From Nocardia jiangxiensis NBRC 101359 (lineage in GTDB: Bacteria > Actinomycetota > Actinomycetes > Mycobacteriales > Mycobacteriaceae), in NCBI RefSeq assembly GCF_000308615.1, contig NZ_BAGB01000168.1:62001-126000 (forward strand): a stretch of DNA of 64,000 nucleotides, in the 5' to 3' direction. The notes beneath the pieces are model-generated. The model was given only the letters and a program-made list of their open reading frames with translations. It ran no database searches and was not told where the DNA came from. Below, in pieces: positions 62,176 through 64,000 of the stretch. Position 1 is the first letter of the stretch, and each line of letters begins with the position of its first letter. A program made the translations under genes and the position numbers.

Positions 62176-62205
62176 GGAGAATGCTATTTTTGTTTGCGGA
62201 GAATG
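62176..62205. promoter_or_regulatory. Direct repeats upstream of the ferredoxin gene
   Basis: GGAGAATG occurs at 62176-62183 and again at 62198-62205, 22 bp apart (two helical turns), in the divergent region between the LLM remnant and the ferredoxin gene. The first copy lies in the 12-mer GAGAATGCTATT shared with the palindrome at 61243. The TetR protein at 62522 is a candidate binder. Confidence 0.45.
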
Positions 62206-62266
62206 GTAACGGGTGAGTGGGTGTGGGTCGCACCCGGAATTCGATACAGCAGGAGAGAGGTGTCCG

Positions 62267-62455
62267 ATGAAAGTCTCCGTCGACGCAGATCGTTGCCGTG
62301 GCCATGGTGTCTGTACCGGTTTGTGTCCAGATGTATTCACGCTCAACGATGACGGTTACGCCGAGGTCCGGACGGCCGATGTGCCCGAAGAGTTCGATGA
62401 GGCGGTCCATGCCGCGGTGCAGGCATGTCCGGAGCATGCGATCGAGGCGGACTGA
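62267..62455 (+). CDS. [3Fe-4S] ferredoxin
   Basis: 62 aa from ATG at 62267 with AGGAGAGAGG upstream. Cys10, Cys16 and Cys54 (DADRCRGHGVCTGLCP, ACPEHAIEA), plus an extra Cys20. The type that serves P450s, but no P450 follows; two TetR genes do. The LLM and SDR genes divergent from it are decayed, so it may be an orphan of a dismantled oxidation operon. Confidence 0.9.
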   Translation: MKVSVDADRCRGHGVCTGLCPDVFTLNDDGYAEVRTADVPEEFDEAVHAAVQACPEHAIEAD

Positions 62456-62521
62456 GCCTGTCGATTACGACCTCCGCCTTGTTCGGAGTGGCCGAACGAA
62501 CTGTTTCGTTAGCATGGAGGG

Positions 62522-63133
62522 ATGGCATACGATTCGGCGGCAACGAAGGAGCGGATTCTGGCTGCCGCCACAGTCGAGTTCGCCGAATACGGCATCGCCG
62601 GTGCGCGGGTGGATCGTATCGTGACCGCAGCCAGGGTCAACAAGCGTGCGATCTACGACTACTTCGGGGACAAGAAGGCACTGTTCGCGGTGGTTCTGGA
62701 GCAATCACTGACCGAGCTGGCGCGTGCGGTTCCGCTCGACGAGTCCGACCTGGGCAACTACGCGGCCCGATTGTTCGACTATCACGAGGCGCATCCGCAA
62801 GCGTTGCGGCTCGTGATGTGGGAAGCACTGGAAATGGGCGACGATCTGGTCCCCGATGAACCGGCGCGCACCGAGCACTACGCGGACAAGGTACGAGCGG
62901 CCCGGGGTGCGATGGGGCAGGGGGGTGGTGATCCCCGGGCCCTGGTATTCCTGATTCTCGCGATCGTCGATTGGAGTTTGGCTCTGCCGCAATTGCGGCG
63001 CATGTTATTCGGATCGGATTACTCGACCGGAGATCTGCGTCCTGTGATCGTGGAGGCCGCGCGCGTACTCACAGCGCATTTCGCCCGCGTCGACGATCGA
63101 ATAGGGCCACAGAGCGACTCCGATCGCAGGTGA
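62522..63133 (+). CDS. TetR-family regulator
   Basis: 203 aa. The N-terminal HTH is ATKERILAAATVEFAEYGIA, then VDRIVTAARVNKRAIYDYFG and DKKALFAVVL. The C-terminal domain resembles TetR_C of a lipid/xenobiotic-responsive type. ATG at 62522 is 66 nt after the ferredoxin, likely in the same unit. It could bind the repeats at 62176-62205. Confidence 0.9.
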   Translation: MAYDSAATKERILAAATVEFAEYGIAGARVDRIVTAARVNKRAIYDYFGDKKALFAVVLEQSLTELARAVPLDESDLGNYAARLFDYHEAHPQALRLVMWEALEMGDDLVPDEPARTEHYADKVRAARGAMGQGGGDPRALVFLILAIVDWSLALPQLRRMLFGSDYSTGDLRPVIVEAARVLTAHFARVDDRIGPQSDSDRR

Positions 63134-63175
63134 TCCCACGGATGCTGTGCGACTGCACAGTGATAGCTTCGAGTC

Positions 63176-63775
63176 ATGTCCACTCGCAGGCGGGGCACCA
63201 AGGATTCGGCGACGCGACGTGTGCTGCTCGAGGCCACCGCGCGGGTCATGACCGAAGAAGGGTACGCAGCCGCGACGACCCGTCGAGTGGCTGCTGAGGC
63301 AGGTGTCAAACCCGCGCTGGTCCACTATTACTTTCCGACCATGGAGGACCTGTTCCTCGCGGTCTTCAACGACGGGGCCGAGACCAACTTCGAGCGCCAA
63401 TGGCATGCGCTGACTTCGGATCGGCCGCTGCACGCCCTCTGGGAACTGTCCCGGGATCCTCGCGGTAACGCGCTGATGCAGGAATTCATCGCATTGTCCA
63501 ACCACCGCAAGACGATTCAGACCGAGCTGGCGGCCTATGCTCGGCGGTACCGTGAAAATCAGGTCACTGCCTTCACATTCATCCTGCGTGAGCGTCGTGT
63601 CGACCCCGAGAAGATCACGCCGGTGACGCTCTCGATGCTGCTGTCGGGTCTGCCGCGATCCATGGTGGTGGAGAGCAACTTCGGCTTCACGATGGGCCAT
63701 GAGGAGATGCTCGCCATGGTCGAACGCTATCTGGACATTCTGGAACCACCCGAATCTGCCGCCGATCGCAGCTGA
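63176..63775 (+). CDS. TetR-family regulator
   Basis: 199 aa. HTH: SATRRVLLEATARVMTEEGY, then TTRRVAAEAGVKPALVHYYF and PTMEDLFLAVF. The start is ATG at 63176, 42 nt after the previous stop. Its own effector domain differs from the 62522 protein. Function unknown. Confidence 0.9.
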   Translation: MSTRRRGTKDSATRRVLLEATARVMTEEGYAAATTRRVAAEAGVKPALVHYYFPTMEDLFLAVFNDGAETNFERQWHALTSDRPLHALWELSRDPRGNALMQEFIALSNHRKTIQTELAAYARRYRENQVTAFTFILRERRVDPEKITPVTLSMLLSGLPRSMVVESNFGFTMGHEEMLAMVERYLDILEPPESAADRS

Positions 63776-63886
63776 TCGAGGTGATCGGGGTTCCGGAGTC
63801 GCCGAAAAGACAATGGATTTGGCGTAGTCCCTGGTCGGAGATGAGCGCGGCGTTGAGAGTTTCTGGTTGTCTGGACGTTGGCGGAC

Positions 63887-64000
63887 CTAGGCCTGGAGGC
63901 GGTTGCGGAGGTGGGTTCCTCGGGTGCGAACGGGGCGGCGGATGCGGGCGGGTTTGGGCCGGATCGGCGGTCCGTCGTTCGCGGTGGTGCGTTCGGCTTC
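63887..64000 (-). CDS. C-terminal tail of a gene entering from the right edge
   Basis: The minus frame reads EAERTTANDGPPIRPKP, then ARIRRPVRTRGTHLRNRLQA to TAG at 63887-63889 without any stop up to the window end. The Arg/Pro-rich tail looks like the end of an actinobacterial transposase or HNH-type protein, but 37 residues cannot decide. Confidence 0.4.
   Translation of the reverse strand, partial: EAERTTANDGPPIRPKPARIRRPVRTRGTHLRNRLQA

Noticed and set aside
1..64000. CRISPR arrays, tRNA or rRNA genes, prophage modules
   Set aside because: No regular spaced repeats, no tRNA-like or rRNA sequence recognised and no phage structural genes on reading through the window; a weak tRNA could be missed by eye.

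Overview
The window looks like accessory DNA of a high-GC actinomycete of the Rhodococcus/Nocardia/Gordonia group. Three catabolic gene clusters are separated by decayed gene fragments, an IS5-family insertion and a plasmid-type protein. Genus-level evidence comes only from gene content and gene style (CaiB/acyl-CoA dehydrogenase/phosphotransferase operon, a cobalt nitrile hydratase cluster arranged like that of Rhodococcus rhodochrous J1, a CYP/[3Fe-4S] ferredoxin set, MocR, TetR and AraC regulators). I found no rRNA, tRNA or CRISPR array. A large catabolic plasmid or genomic island is likely but not proven.

Region 1 (1-16161, mostly minus strand) is a ketone/acyl-CoA catabolic cluster. It holds an acetone/acetophenone-carboxylase-like HyuA and a HyuB fused to a gamma-like zinc domain. 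These are followed by an acyl-CoA ligase, an acyl-CoA dehydrogenase, an aminoglycoside-phosphotransferase-like protein, a DUF6285-like protein and a CaiB CoA-transferase. A second run has a thiolase-like protein, two hot-dog dehydratases, an SDR and a broken acyl-CoA dehydrogenase. A divergent GAF-LuxR regulator (14971-16161) probably controls it. The left edge is rearranged: a CoA-transferase tail and the acyl-CoA dehydrogenase are both truncated.

Region 2 (16162-26500) is mixed. It has a luciferase-like remnant, an intact-ended IS5-type element (16579-17492, perfect 17-bp inverted repeats and a TAA duplication), and an AraC regulator divergent from a bicupin-aldehyde dehydrogenase operon. 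That operon ends with a small HTH-like protein and an ABM/zinc-ribbon protein. Then come a frameshifted membrane protein gene, fused alcohol dehydrogenase and P450 remnants, and the first truncated-haemoglobin gene.

Region 3 (25698-40587) is an aldoxime-nitrile degradation island. Two paralogous truncated-haemoglobin/[3Fe-4S]-ferredoxin modules lie at either side of it. Inside are a MocR regulator with substituted PLP-site residues, a NitR-type AraC regulator, an ArsR regulator with an unusual SRPBCC-AmiC sensor (NhlD/NhlC-like), and amidase, cobalt nitrile hydratase beta and alpha, a maturation protein, aldoxime dehydratase (one-base frameshift in a C run), acyl-CoA synthetase and a NiCoT cobalt permease. 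The expected flow is aldoxime -> nitrile -> amide -> acid -> acyl-CoA.

Region 4 (40760-59668, plus strand) is the most interesting cluster. It combines a gamma-glutamyl-amine ligase (glutamine-synthetase-like), a gamma-glutamyl-amide hydrolase, a complete P450/ferredoxin/reductase system, a second 7Fe-ferredoxin-NADP reductase, SDR, zinc alcohol dehydrogenase, aldehyde dehydrogenase, CoA ligase, a beta-aminoacyl-CoA ammonia-lyase-like hot-dog protein, a diaminopentanoate-dehydrogenase-like enzyme, an APC permease and a GAF-PucR regulator. The parts suggest uptake, gamma-glutamylation and oxidation of an amine, release of a beta-amino acid, and its conversion to an enoyl-CoA. The substrate is unknown.

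Region 5 (59669-64000) has a plasmid/mobile-element type DNA-binding protein, a decayed LLM-monooxygenase/SDR pair with large internal deletions, a divergent [3Fe-4S] ferredoxin, two TetR regulators and the tail of a gene entering from the right.
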